Positions 25,058 to 36,286 are shown, counted from the stretch's first letter. The stretch: 64,000 bases of DNA from Henckelia pumila (GCF_033568475.1 NC_133123.1:133830930-133894929); one strand, 5' to 3'. Notes: generated by a model not told the origin, from the sequence alone. Made by a program: numbers and translations.

Positions 25058-27824
25058 CTAGTATGACATGGTTTCATTCAGAATGGTGTTCCACCCTTGA
25101 TACTCAGATTTTTGGTTCACCAGTTGAATCCCAGTATTGCCAATATCTTGGTCAGCCGACAGTATTTGTGCTTTGAGAGATTCGCCTTCCTCAAGTAGCT
25201 GTACTCTACTGGCTTCACAGGTAGCCAATTCTTTTTTCAAATGCGATATTTGTTCCTCCACATTGTCAAAAATTTGACCCACTTCAATCAGCTTGTTGAC
25301 CTTACTCTCTCTCTCATTCTCTTGAGATTATCCCAAGTTTCTTTAGAGGCCTTGAAAGTCTCTATTCTGACCGAGAACTCGGTATGTTTATTCACCGCAT
25401 CTCGGGCTCGTGAAAGGATAGAAGGTAGATAATGAGAAGCCATACCTAGTGGGGATTCGGTAAACCACCCTTGGGAACTCTGAAGCAAGTGAAAAGCCGC
25501 TAGAAGTTCTTGATATTGTTGCTCTCTTAATGAGATAGAATCCTGAGTGATTAAAGACTTGATGGTGCTCATAGCATGATTGACGGACTCTATGCTGGGA
25601 TGCCGGATGGGGTGGAACCTCGGGAACGGGTTCACTTTTGACATCTTGCAAAAAACTGAAATCTAAGTCCATCGTGAATGAAGGAACAGTGCACATTTGA
25701 ATCCGTCGAGAAGAATAATCCTGCGAAAGGTACCAGGAGGTAATGAAATAGTAACAATAGGTATAAGAATATAGTTGTAAACAAAGTGTTACCTTGACGG
25801 CAGTTGATGCGGTGGCTATGTTGGAAACTTGTGCAACTTGAGGAGCATGAATGGGAATACTTAGTTTGGGAAGAGGAGCTTTCGAAGATATGCCCGTGAT
25901 GATTTGCGCCGCAATGATGTTTTCAGTAACATCAGCTGGTGTTGGATGCTTAAAGGGAGGCATTGCATCTTTCAAGGGTAAAGAACTTATTGGGTGAGGT
26001 ACTTCAATAGTTGATCCAGGGGCATCAACGTTGAATGGAATTGAGGAAACAGATATGGTGTCATCTTCTTCTGAATCAACAGGAACCTCGGAACTACGTG
26101 AAGGTTGCATGGCCAATCTTCGTGATATGCGGGTACTTTTTCTGACTTTAATAGGGGAAGGGTCTTTTTGCACTCCACTTCCCATAGTTTTCAGTTTTTT
26201 GACAGAGGTCTGAACTGTTAAAGTAAAGAAAGTAATAATAAGTAAGGCAATCGATTTTAAAAGTCCAGTCTAGAGATGGTACAATTACCAGGAGGAACTG
26301 TCAAAGCAGCAGTGAGAGCTTGGTATTTGGGAGTCCACCACGACATAAAAGGAACAATGCTTTCCTGAGTCACTTCCTGAATTGGAGCTTGAAAGAAGGA
26401 TCCCCATACTAGGTTTAATTTAGCCATTGGTAAAGAAAAACGACGGTCAACTAGTTCATCCCAAATGTTCTCAGGCAACTATTGAGGGATGAAAAAGCGT
26501 TTTTCGGGTATAGTAGGAGGAAATCCAAATTGCCGGGCCACGATCAAAGGATTGTATATTTCAGAAGGGAGAATGGCATTATCATTGGCAAAGGTACCAC
26601 TGCTGATCAAAAATTTTAAATGAAGACAAGCAAGTCGGATGTCATCAATAACTTGTGGGAAAGACCTGTTTTGGTGAGACATGAAACGCAAAATCCAATG
26701 ATAATTTGCCGTGTTAAGAAACACTGGAAAATAGTAAGCACGCCCCTCCCCAAGAGTGTTGAAGAAAGTCATTAAGAAATCCTTAGAAACTGTGGTGATG
26801 CAGTAGGATAGAGCATTACTGTCCGAAGGATTAATGCTAGTAAACGGAAGGTTCCTAATGTCTGGAAAATAGGAAAAGAGCCACAACTGCAAGAACCAGC
26901 AAACACCTTGAAGCTTGCGGAGGGGAGTATCGAGTACACTTTTACTCAACCCTCGGTAGACAGATCCTAAGAACATGACTCCTAAATTGACAAGGTTTCT
27001 AATACTCAATAGACGCTCAAGGGATAAGTATTCTGCGGATGGTCTACCAGAAGCAGGGCAAAACAAAAATTTGCAAACAAGTACCTACATAAACAAGATA
27101 TGTTCATCAGAAGTTGGGACCTTAGAGGCACTATGCCAAGTTCCTATGATAGAAGCATAGGAGGTGTAGTTCAGATATTCATCTGGGAGGTTTAGAAAAA
27201 CATCCGTCATCGAGATGACACCTATCAATTCTAGACCAATGATGGAATCCTTAGTAAACGGAGGATATCATGAAGAGTAATGGTCATTGGTCCACTAGCG
27301 AATATGAAAGAATTGCAAGAAGGAGACCAAAAACGGAGTGCAGATTCTAGTAAGTTGGTCTGCAATGGGAATGGACCTTTCGTAAGCTGAATAAAGTAAT
27401 ACAACCCTTGAGATTTCCAAATATCAACAAAATGAGGTTCCAGTTTATCAATCCAATTCACCCATTCAGGAGAAAAACAGGGCCAAGATTTGAATTTAGC
27501 TGCCTTAGCAGGAGGTTGTACAGAACTGGTCAGAAGCAGTGAGGACGCTGATAAGGAGTCAAGGGGAAACAGGTTGGAAAAGACTGTTGAGGGCAAAGGA
27601 ACTTTTACATATGGGGCATGGGTTATGGTCGCCAGAATTTCAACACAGTTAGGCTTAATAAGGGGATTTGAAGACCTGTGAGGAACATAAGTCAAATAAA
27701 TACAACAGGAGTGCCAAGCAATCAAAGCGACAATAATATTAACCATAAGCTCAAGGAGATTGAGCCTACCCGATGACTTTCATTTCCTCGGGAGCGATTG
27801 ATGAAACTGCAGGAGTAGACGCCA
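25058..27824 (-). CDS. Antisense accessory gene of element A with plant mobile domain (fossil)
   Basis: Opposite to gag-pol, between pol and the 3' LTR, the minus strand carries several open blocks. Near 27,230-27,680 the text reads WVNWIDKLEPHFVDIWKSQG and then ASGPMTITLHDILRLLRIPS. At 26,480-27,066 come LGVMFLGSVYRGLSK and GVCWFLQLWLFSYFP. Both are hallmarks of the plant mobile domain (PMD, aminotransferase-like family). The 3' blocks (25,058-25,644) look coiled-coil. GT-AG boundaries between blocks (for example about 27,676-27,762) suggest the gene was spliced. PMD proteins act in plant silencing and meristem maintenance, and PMD genes are known to be carried by transposons. The role here is unknown; the copy looks decayed. 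Confidence 0.75.
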
Positions 27825-28250
27825 TGGAAAGGAAGGAGTAAAATACTGCACAAAGAAAAGGTGAATTAAGCCATTGAAGGGTATTTTCTATTGTGTGTGC
27901 AGGTTTCGGCAGATGAACAACCAAAGGGATACAAACTTACTGGTTGGAGAAGCAGCAGGAGTTCAGCCCAAAACCTAAACTATCGAGGTTTTACGCAATG
28001 CAAAGGGACAAAGCTAAACCAGCTCAAAATATTTACTCGGTGAAGATGAAAAGCCCTGAGGGAGAGAAATAGAAGCGCGAATATCGGAGGAGCAATAATG
28101 ATAATGTTGAGGTAATGTGATCGAGTAATTCAAAATTTGAAGAATAAGATCATTGAAATTTTTGAAAACCAAGTCAAAAAGCATATCCATTGAATCGATA
28201 TGTAGTAAGAAATTCATCATCCAGTTTTAATGGCCCAATGGGCCATCAAC
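27825..28250. other. Upstream region of the antisense gene in element A
   Basis: No coding signal. It probably holds the promoter and 5' leader of the antisense gene, but I see no clear TATA box. Confidence 0.4.
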
Positions 28251-28264
28251 CTGCAGGGGGCAAT
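28251..28264 (+). other. Polypurine tract of element A
   Basis: CTGCAGGGGGCAAT directly before the 3' LTR is the expected position of the plus-strand primer. Confidence 0.65.
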
Positions 28265-28946
28265 TGTTAACCCATAAAATGAAATATTATATGAATTAAA
28301 GTTCCTTGGCCCAGTTTCTAAAAACCATGCAGCCCAAATGGTTCGGCCCACCAGGTGAAGCCTACAAGACAGAAATCCATCAGCAAGGAATGAAGGAAAA
28401 GTTACATTTAAAAGGGATGATCAAGTCAAAAATCAGTTGAAAGGAACATGGCCCATGTTGAGAGATAGTGGGGCGAAAGTTATGGAATTGGAAATAAATG
28501 AGCCGTTTGAAGGGAGAGGAAGACAGACATCATCTCATCAACACATAGCTCTCAAAAAGCTCTGTATTTTCAGCAATCTTTCTGCAAAAATTTCGTACCT
28601 TCATCTTGTCATTTTCTAGACATTTTAGTGTACATATTTAGCTTATTGTTGCTGGTTCCTCGAACTGTTACAGCATTTACTTTTGTGATTAGCATGGCAA
28701 GTACTTGTCATTTTGAATTTTCAGTAGCAAAGAATCAATATTCGGTTGCTATTAATAATTTTTTTTTTACTTTATTTTAGTTCTTTGGCGTTTATCGGTG
28801 GACTTGAGACCGACGATGAAACCAGGACTCATTTTCGCTTGGTTTTAAAAGTTAGATTTTTATTTTCATTTGTTATTTTCATTTGGCACTCACGTGCCTG
28901 GCACGGCTGCAATTAACCCGCTCGAGCCAATTTTTGTGTGCAAACA
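28265..28946 (+). repeat. 3' LTR of element A
   Basis: Starts TGTTAACCC, ends GTGCAAACA, followed by target duplication ACAGT (28947-28951). Confidence 0.93.
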
Positions 28947-28951
28947 ACAGT

Positions 28952-29305
28952 ATATGGGACTCGAAATGTAAAGGCTATTATGTGTGGAAGACATATATTG
29001 CATACGGTTTAAATATTATTGTTATTATAAAACATTTTCTGAGGCTTGCGCTCTATAGCTATATAACAAATGTTTTAGCTAGATAAATATTAAAAACTGT
29101 GTGATTTGTGAATTTTGTATCAAAGATAGATGGGATTAGGCTCTGCGAAAATTATTCGCTTAAGTTAAACCTCATCATATTTATGCAAAAATTTGTATTT
29201 TCATTGGTATTTTGTTGGCGAGCCTCGAGCTCAAGCTGAAAATAATAGAAATTCGAGCTTAAATGTCTGTTCGAACAAGAGCTCGACCTCAAATTTCGAA
29301 TGTTT
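28952..29305. other. Intergenic DNA right of element A
   Basis: AT-rich. A GAGCTCGA-rich patch near 29,220-29,280 is the only texture noticed; no gene. Confidence 0.4.
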
Positions 29306-30025
29306 ACCTTCCTCCTCAACCCGAAGCATAACCTGAATCACTCCAAATCTTTGGTACTCATCTTAGACATGCCTCAAATACACCCCCGGCAACCACATAT
29401 CAATATATTTCCATTTTGGTTCTCACAGAAAATTTATAACCAAACCTAGCCCCATTTATGTTAATTAAGTTATGTCAGCAAAACTTGAACATTATTCATG
29501 AATTGATCAAAGATTCTACAATCCATTTTACCAGGTTGATATGGACAGTCAGGCAGACAAGATATTAGAAGACAAACTTAGAAAAGGAAACAAACCAACT
29601 GATTTTTTCCACTCTCTCATATGTGTTCAACACAGTAGCACGATTGAACACAAGAATGTTTACTGCATATGCACTCATTTCCAACAACTTGGAGATTGGT
29701 ATTTACAAATATGCTATTCATCCTTTTGAAATTCTTTTTATTTGATAAGGAAAACCGATTCATTCTCCCTGCCATTCTTCATTTATTCTATGATGATGCA
29801 ATCAAAACGTACCATTGCAACTGTTCAAACAACATCAGGACCGATGAATTATATTAAAAATATTAAACTAACAAGAATTCAGGAATGTTTCACGTTAAAG
29901 GTAAAACCTCCAATTGGTGTGTATGATTTCATCTTCAACACCACACAAAGCAGAATGGTGTGTATAATTTCATCTTCAAAAGTAGCATCGAAACACAGAA
30001 TCACTCTGGTTCTGGGATTGGATTT
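29306..30025 (-). pseudogene. Broken partial copy of the NAC gene (exon 2 edge and intron 1)
   Basis: On the minus strand this stretch aligns with the NAC gene from inside exon 2 (about 40,490) through intron 1 (to about 41,150). Shared landmarks include the exon edge (genuine gene [10 protein letters not shown], here SKMSTKDLE followed by a stop), CCAGGTTGATATGGACAGT (29,532 versus 40,704), GATTGGTATTTACAAATATG, and AAAAGTAGCATCGAAAC. Exon 1 and the rest of the NAC domain are absent, so it cannot encode a NAC protein. It lies in the same orientation 11 kb from its parent and points to a local duplication with loss. Confidence 0.8.
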
Positions 30026-30290
30026 TCATATTTTGGGTTCAATTCAAAAAGCTCAAGCTATCAAGAATGCAAAGGTCAAATTTTTATCAATTATTACCGA
30101 TTTCAACACAACGTACAAAAAGAGGAGAGAGATCAAGCCATTTCATTTCTAGCATCGATTAAATAAACACATTTTATCAATGATCACACATAGATTATGA
30201 AAACGTCATAAATGAAACCCTAATTTCATCTACCAACCAGATACCCCAACTCAAATTTGAGGCAGATCACATACAAATAATCAATTAAGC

Positions 30291-30719
30291 TTAGGAGCTG
30301 GTGAATTTGGTAACGGCCTTGGTCCCTTCGGAAACCGCGTGTTTGGCAAGCTCACCGGGAAGCACCAACCTGACCGCGGTCTGGATCTCGCGAGAGGTAA
30401 TCGTGGGCTTCTTGTTATAACGAGCGAGACGAGACGCCTCCTGAGCCAATTTCTCGAAAATATCGTTGATAAAGCTGTTCATGATCCCCATGGCCTTGCT
30501 AGAGATTCCGATGTCTGGGTGGACCTGTTTCAGAACCTTGAAAATGTAGATCTTGTAGGTTTCCACACTCTTCTTAGTTCGCTTCTTCTTCTTATCGGCG
30601 GAGGCGGCGGCACCGCCTTCCTTGGGGAGCTTCTTCCCCGCTCTGGGCTTCTTCTCCGCCGGGGATTTCTCGGCGGCTGGCTTCTTCTCCGCTGGTTTCT
30701 TGTCCCCCTTGGCTGCCAT
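30291..30719 (-). CDS. H2B: Histone H2B, copy 2 (142 aa)
   Basis: An intact, intronless H2B. The start is set at the ATG at 30719 ([13 protein letters not shown]), because the longer frame adds a leader unlike any H2B. The tail is shorter (about 47 residues), Lys/Ala/Pro-rich, with [13 protein letters not shown]. The histone fold is standard, with the conserved QVHPDIGIS loop, [15 protein letters not shown] (Leu where copies 1 and 3 have Phe) and the AVTKFTSS end with the ubiquitin-acceptor lysine. Many third positions differ from copies 1 and 3, so it is the older paralogue. It forms nucleosomes with H2A in the nucleus. Confidence 0.96.
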   Translation of the reverse strand: MAAKGDKKPAEKKPAAEKSPAEKKPRAGKKLPKEGGAAASADKKKKRTKKSVETYKIYIFKVLKQVHPDIGISSKAMGIMNSFINDIFEKLAQEASRLARYNKKPTITSREIQTAVRLVLPGELAKHAVSEGTKAVTKFTSS

Positions 30720-30850
30720 TTCGATTTCGTGTGATATTGTTGTGATTGAATTTGCGAATTGCGATGATACATGAGTGGGTGAGGGGTAGATTTTATGCAA
30801 GGGATGGGAGAAGTTCTGATTGGTCGATTTCGGCTGACGAGGATCTAGAA
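30720..30850 (-). promoter_or_regulatory. Promoter region of H2B copy 2
   Basis: On the minus strand there is a TATA-like CATAAAA (30791-30797), about 75 bases before the ATG, and a CCAAT box (30819-30823). It does not share the longer motif order of copies 1 and 3. Confidence 0.5.
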
Positions 30851-32030
30851 TTTGGACCGTAGATTGGAACCATGATCTGCGGTGAAGATATTATACACGT
30901 AGGTATTCATTTCAGTTGATTGCAAATTTTTAATCTCAGTATAAATAATATAAAATTTCATTATAGGGGCGCTCGACGCTCGTTGCTTCAAGTATTGGTC
31001 AATTTTGACAACTTTGAAAAAAAATAATTCTTAACTAAATATGTGCATAAATTATTTGAATTTGATGATAAGAGGAGGATGTATAATAAGAGTGATAATC
31101 AAATTAAAGATGATGATAAATAATATAGTGTGATAAATTATATTGTGTTTGATATAATTTTAAAATTATGGATTAATTTTGAACATAATATTATGATGAC
31201 CAAAACACCCCATCATGTATTAACAATTACAAAGACTAATACAAAGATCAAATTAATAACATATATAAGAACATTATTAAATGTAATTTAATTTAGATCA
31301 ATAAATTCAAAAAATATTGAACGAATCATTACATTAAAAATACGTTGATACAACTTAAAAAATATATATTTTTGTCATAAATTTAGACCATGATCGCATG
31401 ACATTATTTATTTTATTGATTATAAGCAAAATATAATTTATGTAAGTAGATAGATCAGATCTGCACAAATATAGGTTGTCTTTAGTCCTTTGATCCAATT
31501 ACATGATACATCGTATGTGTGGTTTGAAATTTATAAATTCATTATTTATGTTAAATCAATTAAATCATTTATTATTTATATATAATATAAAATCAGCAAT
31601 ATTACCATTCATATCATATTAGTAATTTGTTAAAAATGTTAGAAATATCATTTCCATCGCATCTTAAATTGAATCAATTCAACTCAAACATCTTAACAAT
31701 CAAGCAATTTCGATAACACCCAATCTTTATTCATCCACGTAAATGGACACAAAATATACTTCCAAGTCCTATGGCTATAATATATTTGAAAAAAGTCATA
31801 AACTATGCACACTCGATGATATTCATATAAGCTCGATTACAAATATTTGATTTTATTTTCATTCAGAACTTTTTCCTCACCTCAATCACTGTTTAACTCA
31901 TTGCAATATTATTCGAATTTTAATTTTTAAAGGACACGCAAAGGATCGAAAGCAAGATATAATCTACATCATGAGATTGCTGCTATGACAATTCCTGGTT
32001 CAATTCAAGAGTGATACGTTGAATATTTTT
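30851..32030. other. AT-rich spacer between H2B copies 2 and 3
   Basis: About 1.2 kb of AT-rich DNA with no supportable gene or complete repeat. Homology with the 3' flank of copy 1 begins at about 32,031. Confidence 0.5.
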
Positions 32031-32166
32031 GACAAAATCATCAAGAAATCAACATCTTTTTCCACAAATGAGCCAACTTTCTACATTCTTGCACACAAAA
32101 AAGCCCAAATTTTACCTTGGCCAAACCTAATTTCAGTACAGCTAAAAGCAAAGCAAGTGAAAACAC

Positions 32167-32613
32167 TCAAGAGCTAGTGAATTTAGTGACGGCCTTGGTC
32201 CCTTCAGAAACGGCGTGCTTGGCCAGCTCACCGGGAAGCACCAGCCTCACCGCCGTCTGGATCTCCCGGGAAGTGATCGTAGGTTTCTTGTTGTACCTCG
32301 CCAGCCGCGATGCCTCCTGCGCGAATTTCTCGAAAATGTCGTTGATGAAGCTGTTCATGATCCCCATGGCCTTGCTCGAGATCCCGATGTCGGGGTGAAC
32401 CTGCTTCAGCACTTTGAAGATGTAGATCTTGTAGGTCTCTGTGTTCTTCTTCGCGCGTTTCCTCTTCTTGTCCCCGGCGACACCGCCGCCGCCTTCCTTG
32501 GGGAGTTTCTTGCCGGCCTTGAGCTTCTTCTCCGCCGGTGCTTTCTCCGCCGCGGGCTTCTTCTCTGAGGCGGGCTTTTTCTCGGCGGGCTTCTTCTCTG
32601 CTTTGGCTGCCAT
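32167..32613 (-). CDS. H2B: Histone H2B, copy 3 (148 aa)
   Basis: An intact, intronless H2B starting at the ATG at 32613 ([13 protein letters not shown]). It is nearly identical to copy 1 in coding sequence, 3' flank and promoter. It lacks the 6-residue tail insertion and keeps the conserved Pro in QVHPDIGIS. The fold and AVTKFTSS end are standard. The longer upstream frame is leader sequence containing the TATA box, so the ATG used here is the natural start. Its length equals that of common Arabidopsis H2B proteins. Confidence 0.97.
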   Translation of the reverse strand: MAAKAEKKPAEKKPASEKKPAAEKAPAEKKLKAGKKLPKEGGGGVAGDKKRKRAKKNTETYKIYIFKVLKQVHPDIGISSKAMGIMNSFINDIFEKFAQEASRLARYNKKPTITSREIQTAVRLVLPGELAKHAVSEGTKAVTKFTSS

Positions 32614-32795
32614 TGAAGACGCTAGTGCTAAACAACGTTGTGTGGAGTGAGTGAGACTTGAAAGCATGAATTGCGCGTATGCATGTATGTATATAGTTGG
32701 AGAGTTGCTGTGATTGGTTGGATATGTGTGGCGTGGATTGGTGGTTTCCACCGTTGATTAAATTATCCAAACGGACGATAGAGATTGCGTGGTTT
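32614..32795 (-). promoter_or_regulatory. Promoter region of H2B copy 3
   Basis: On the minus strand there is a TATA box TATATACATA (32686-32695) and CCAAT boxes (32713-32717 and 32737-32741), with an AACGG core near 32,750. It aligns with the copy 1 promoter throughout, but the octamer-like word is weaker here (CGTGGATT). Confidence 0.6.
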
Positions 32796-33298
32796 GAACC
32801 AAAAATGGACTCATTAATTCGGTCCGGTTTTTCTAATCCGCTCATCCAATCGCACCGAAAACTTATTTAATTTTTTAATAAAATATTAAATATATATAAA
32901 TAAATAAATTTTAAATATGGAGATTCAGTTGAATCAAATTCAGGTTAACGAATCTGAAATGTTAAATTTGGTTCAGTTGGGTCCCAATGGACCCCTTAAA
33001 TAAATAAATGCATGTTTGCCATATTTACCTATATTTAGGTTTGAAGTTACTATTGATAACATCGATAAGTGATATCTTAGCATATATCAAAATTTATTAC
33101 AAAATACATGATATTATATTTTTTTATGACGTGGGAATTCGTTGCCGCTATATTTCATAACAATTACATATAGAATAATCGATAGTGAAAATCAATCCCA
33201 ATTGGTAATTGAAAAACAATAAATAAGAAATGAAAATTGTTTATTTGGATAAATTTCTAAAATTCTTAACGATGAATCAGGGGACGATCAATATTTAA
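32796..33298. other. Intergenic spacer between H2B copy 3 and the glycine-rich gene
   Basis: AT-rich, no gene. It contains the 3' flank of the glycine-rich gene. Confidence 0.45.
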
Positions 33299-33832
33299 TC
33301 ATGGCTCATCGTATCCACCACCTCCGTAACCGGATCCACTGCCATAGCCTGATCCACTGCCCGAGCCGCCTCCACCTCCGCCCCCGCCCCCGCCGCCTCC
33401 TCCGCCATAACCATAACCATAACCACTGCCTCTCCCATAACCGTAGCCACTTCCTGAGCCATATCCCGAGCCACCCCCTCCTCCTCCACCACCACCTCCG
33501 CCGCCGCCTCCTCCTCTTCCCCCTCCCGAACCATAACCTGAGCCATATCCTGACCCATATCCCGATCCAGAAGCACCACCTCCTCCCCTTCCTCCTCCTC
33601 CTCCACCACCACCACCTCCGCCTCCGCCATATTCTCCCTCTCCATATCCGTAGCCACTTCCTGATCCGTATCCGGAACCATAACCTGAACCCAAGTCCAC
33701 GCCCGACCCTCCTTCTCCTCCGCCGCCACCGCCCTTACCAGCCAACTTTCCAACTCTAGCAGCCAACACAAGGTCCACAAAGAGGAACAAGACCAAGAAC
33801 GCAGCAATGATCACCTTAGAGTACTGCGCCAT
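33299..33832 (-). CDS. Secreted glycine-rich protein (177 aa)
   Basis: The ATG at 33832 gives MAQYSKVIIAAFLVLFLFVD, a clear signal peptide with a likely cut near VLA/AR. An upstream in-frame ATG at 33889 would put a non-hydrophobic leader in front and is less likely. The mature part is almost entirely Gly with Ser/Tyr: long Gly runs alternate with GSGYGSGYGYG blocks, ending GGGYDEP. This is the class of plant glycine-rich proteins thought to be structural, usually in the cell wall. No RNA-binding or zinc-finger domain is present. Long ORFs on the other strand are composition shadows. Exact Gly-run lengths may vary between alleles. Confidence 0.85.
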   Translation of the reverse strand: MAQYSKVIIAAFLVLFLFVDLVLAARVGKLAGKGGGGGGEGGSGVDLGSGYGSGYGSGSGYGYGEGEYGGGGGGGGGGGGGRGGGGASGSGYGSGYGSGYGSGGGRGGGGGGGGGGGGGGGSGYGSGSGYGYGRGSGYGYGYGGGGGGGGGGGGGGSGSGSGYGSGSGYGGGGYDEP

Positions 33833-33930
33833 TTGCAAACTGCTAAGCTTCACGATTATCTTATATATAATTCTTACTATATTAAGCATGTATTATGAAT
33901 TATGATGCTTAAGAACCTGAAACCTGGCAC

Positions 33931-33940
33931 CCCATTTATA
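33931..33940 (-). promoter_or_regulatory. TATA box of the glycine-rich protein gene
   Basis: TATAAATGGG on the minus strand lies about 100 bases before the chosen ATG. This allows a 5' leader of roughly 70-80 bases. Confidence 0.65.
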
Positions 33941-34400
33941 GTAGTCCGACAATGGCCTTTTAGTAATTTTACTTATTTATAAGCTAATTGTTATAATTAA
34001 TTAATGTTTGCATGCATGCATTACTTTATTAATTAGTGTTTGGATTGTGTATAATTGCACTTTTAAAAAAAATAATCGAAAGCTTGATATACATAAATAA
34101 GTGAATAATGAACTACAAAATAAGAGTAGGTATTGTGAATGTGTCATTTGAAACATGTCGATTTGAGATATATCTATCTACAATGAAAAGTAAGACTATA
34201 AAATAAAAAAAATATTTTTGCATTTGATAAGTTGAAAAAGAGACTCATATAATAAAATTGATCCGTAAAATCTTATCATAAGAGATATTATCACAAAATG
34301 TTTAGGAAATTAAAGTTATGATATATTTTACTCGAGGGGCTCGTTGGTCCTATGCCGACCTTCACTATACAGTAAACACTATGCATGTTTGCCTTATAGG
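33941..34400. other. Intergenic DNA upstream of the glycine-rich gene
   Basis: AT-rich, no gene or full repeat recognised. Confidence 0.4.
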
Positions 34401-35481
34401 CAGGGGCGGAGGCACCAACCCCACCCCCCACCCCCCCCCACCCCCTCTCTCCTTCACAAAAAAAAATAAAAAATAGTGTGTATATATATATATTGGCTTT
34501 GTTTGGTATTCTTTTTAATGGTTTTTAATGGGTTGTGCCTCATCTCCTTTAATATATATATAATTCATTGGCTTCCCAAATAAAATAAGATAATTTATTT
34601 TAAGTGGCGATCAAACTCTTTTTTTATGGGATATTTGATTCATTTCTTCTCTTCGACTCTTTCGAGTAGCCGACCAACACAGTGACACACAACACCCAAT
34701 AAAGATTTAAGATCGCTTTGCCTTAAAAAAAAAGATTTAAGGACATTTCGTAAATGATTTCAGGTTTTTTTTTGTGAATTTTTTTCTTCATATCGTGTAT
34801 TTTAAATTATTTTTTCTCAAAAAATTAGGTTTTGATTTCTTGAGGGCATATATTTCTTAATTCTTTTCCTTATTTTTTTTCTTATTTTAAATTTTTGTTT
34901 TATTTAATTATGGGACAACACATTTGATATCAATATTAGAAATACTAAAATTTATTGTAAAAAATGAAATTAGCATTGTTAATTTTTGCGTCTTTGATTA
35001 TTTTTGTTTGACTATTTCTATCTTTTGAATAATTGGTCGAAAATATTTGTGGATAGCAATGTATTTTTACTATATTCATGAATTATAATGTAATTTAATT
35101 GATAAATATAGAGTAGATAGTGTTAAATAAACTAGCAAACAATTGAATGCAATGAATCTCGTTTCATCTACTAAGTTTTATCCAAAAAACTTTGCAAAAC
35201 ATGAGATGCTGCAATTATGAATCCAATTTGAGCATTTTGATCATGTTCGACAACTTCCTTATATCAAAACTCACTCGAAACTTATTTAATTGTTTAGATA
35301 TTGAGAGAGGTTTGGCCTAGTCCACTTCTCTTGTTTTTCTTTTTTTATTTCTAATAATATCTCTCTTTTTTTTTCTTTTTTTTTTTTTAAAAAAAAAGTC
35401 AAAAATCTATCCGTCTGTGTTTACGCTTCCAGTTTCTTTCTTATTGGCCCCCCTTCTTACGTGATTCTGGCTCCACCCCTG
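34401..35481. mobile_element. Non-autonomous hAT-type DNA transposon
   Basis: A 1,081-bp element starts CAGGGGCGGAGGCA and ends TGGCTCCACCCCTG, which are inverted copies. The flanks are CTTATAGG (34393-34400) and GTTATAGG (35482-35489), an 8-bp duplication with one mismatch, the size hAT elements make. A poly-C patch lies just inside the left end. No transposase ORF remains; the interior is AT-rich. Confidence 0.8.
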
Positions 35482-35489
35482 GTTATAGG

Positions 35490-36129
35490 TTCGGAGTACT
35501 GACTAATCTTAATTTTTTAGTTAATTATTTAAAAACTAACACTAAAATACTTGCAAGATAAACATTTAGGTTAGCTTAAACTGATAAACTTGATTTGGGC
35601 AGAGGGATTTTATTTGTGGAAATATCCGAAAGATATATTTTAAACTACATTCATTTCAGACGTATTTGAACTCCATCGTAAACACTACTAAAATTACATG
35701 ATACTTCATATAAAATGAATTTAAATTCACTTCAATATCATGAAAACCTAAGATTTCGAAATGTATGAACTAAAATTCATCGGTCCAAGTATATAACAGA
35801 AATTATACAAGCAACTCAAGTACTTGCAAGAATTTTTTTAAACATTCCATAAGAAAATGTAATCATAATAATTATAATAAAATTGAAATAAATAATTTAA
35901 AAATAAGATTGTAAAATTACCTCACCAACTTCTTGAATGACAAGTACACTGGTAAGGAAAAAGCCGCACGAGAGTGCAGTTGGTGCGTGTATTGTAAAAA
36001 TGCCATATTGACCATAAAGTCTTCTCCCACTTTTAATTTGACATCGACCCATCAGTACCACTGCCCTATCCTCCATTGTATTAGCTCGACTTCTTGATAT
36101 TAAATATATAAATTGCTAAATTAAAGGTA

Positions 36130-36181
<52 letters not shown>

Positions 36182-36286
36182 CGTTGGATTCACATTTTCA
36201 AGACGACCCTACCTTAAAAATTTCAAGGCAATCAGAATTGTTTTGGGCACAAGTGCACGTGGATCCCGCATCCTAGATTGCGTGAG

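Larger units (their letters stand above)
2011..28946 (+). mobile_element. Retrotransposon A: Ty3/Gypsy, Tat lineage, hosting nested elements B and C
   Basis: This is a full-length LTR element bounded by LTRs of about 681 bp and flanked by the 5-bp duplication ACAGT (2006-2010 and 28947-28951). Order on the plus strand is LTR, primer site, gag, protease, [insertion of B], reverse transcriptase, RNase H, a second archaeal-type RNase H, integrase, an antisense gene, polypurine tract and LTR. The two RNase H domains and the antisense gene before the 3' LTR mark the Tat lineage. It is a fossil with several breaks, one being the 15.3-kb insertion of B. The LTRs differ at roughly 30 sites (about 4.4 percent). 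At the rate often used for grasses that is between one and two million years; the rate for this species is unknown. Confidence 0.93.

Noticed and set aside
30720-30800. Upstream in-frame extension of H2B copy 2
   Set aside because: It adds 27 residues unlike any H2B leader and overlaps the TATA-like box.
33301-33759. Plus-strand His/Pro/Leu-rich ORF over the glycine-rich gene
   Set aside because: A composition shadow of GGN codons; the minus frame has a signal peptide and a TATA box.
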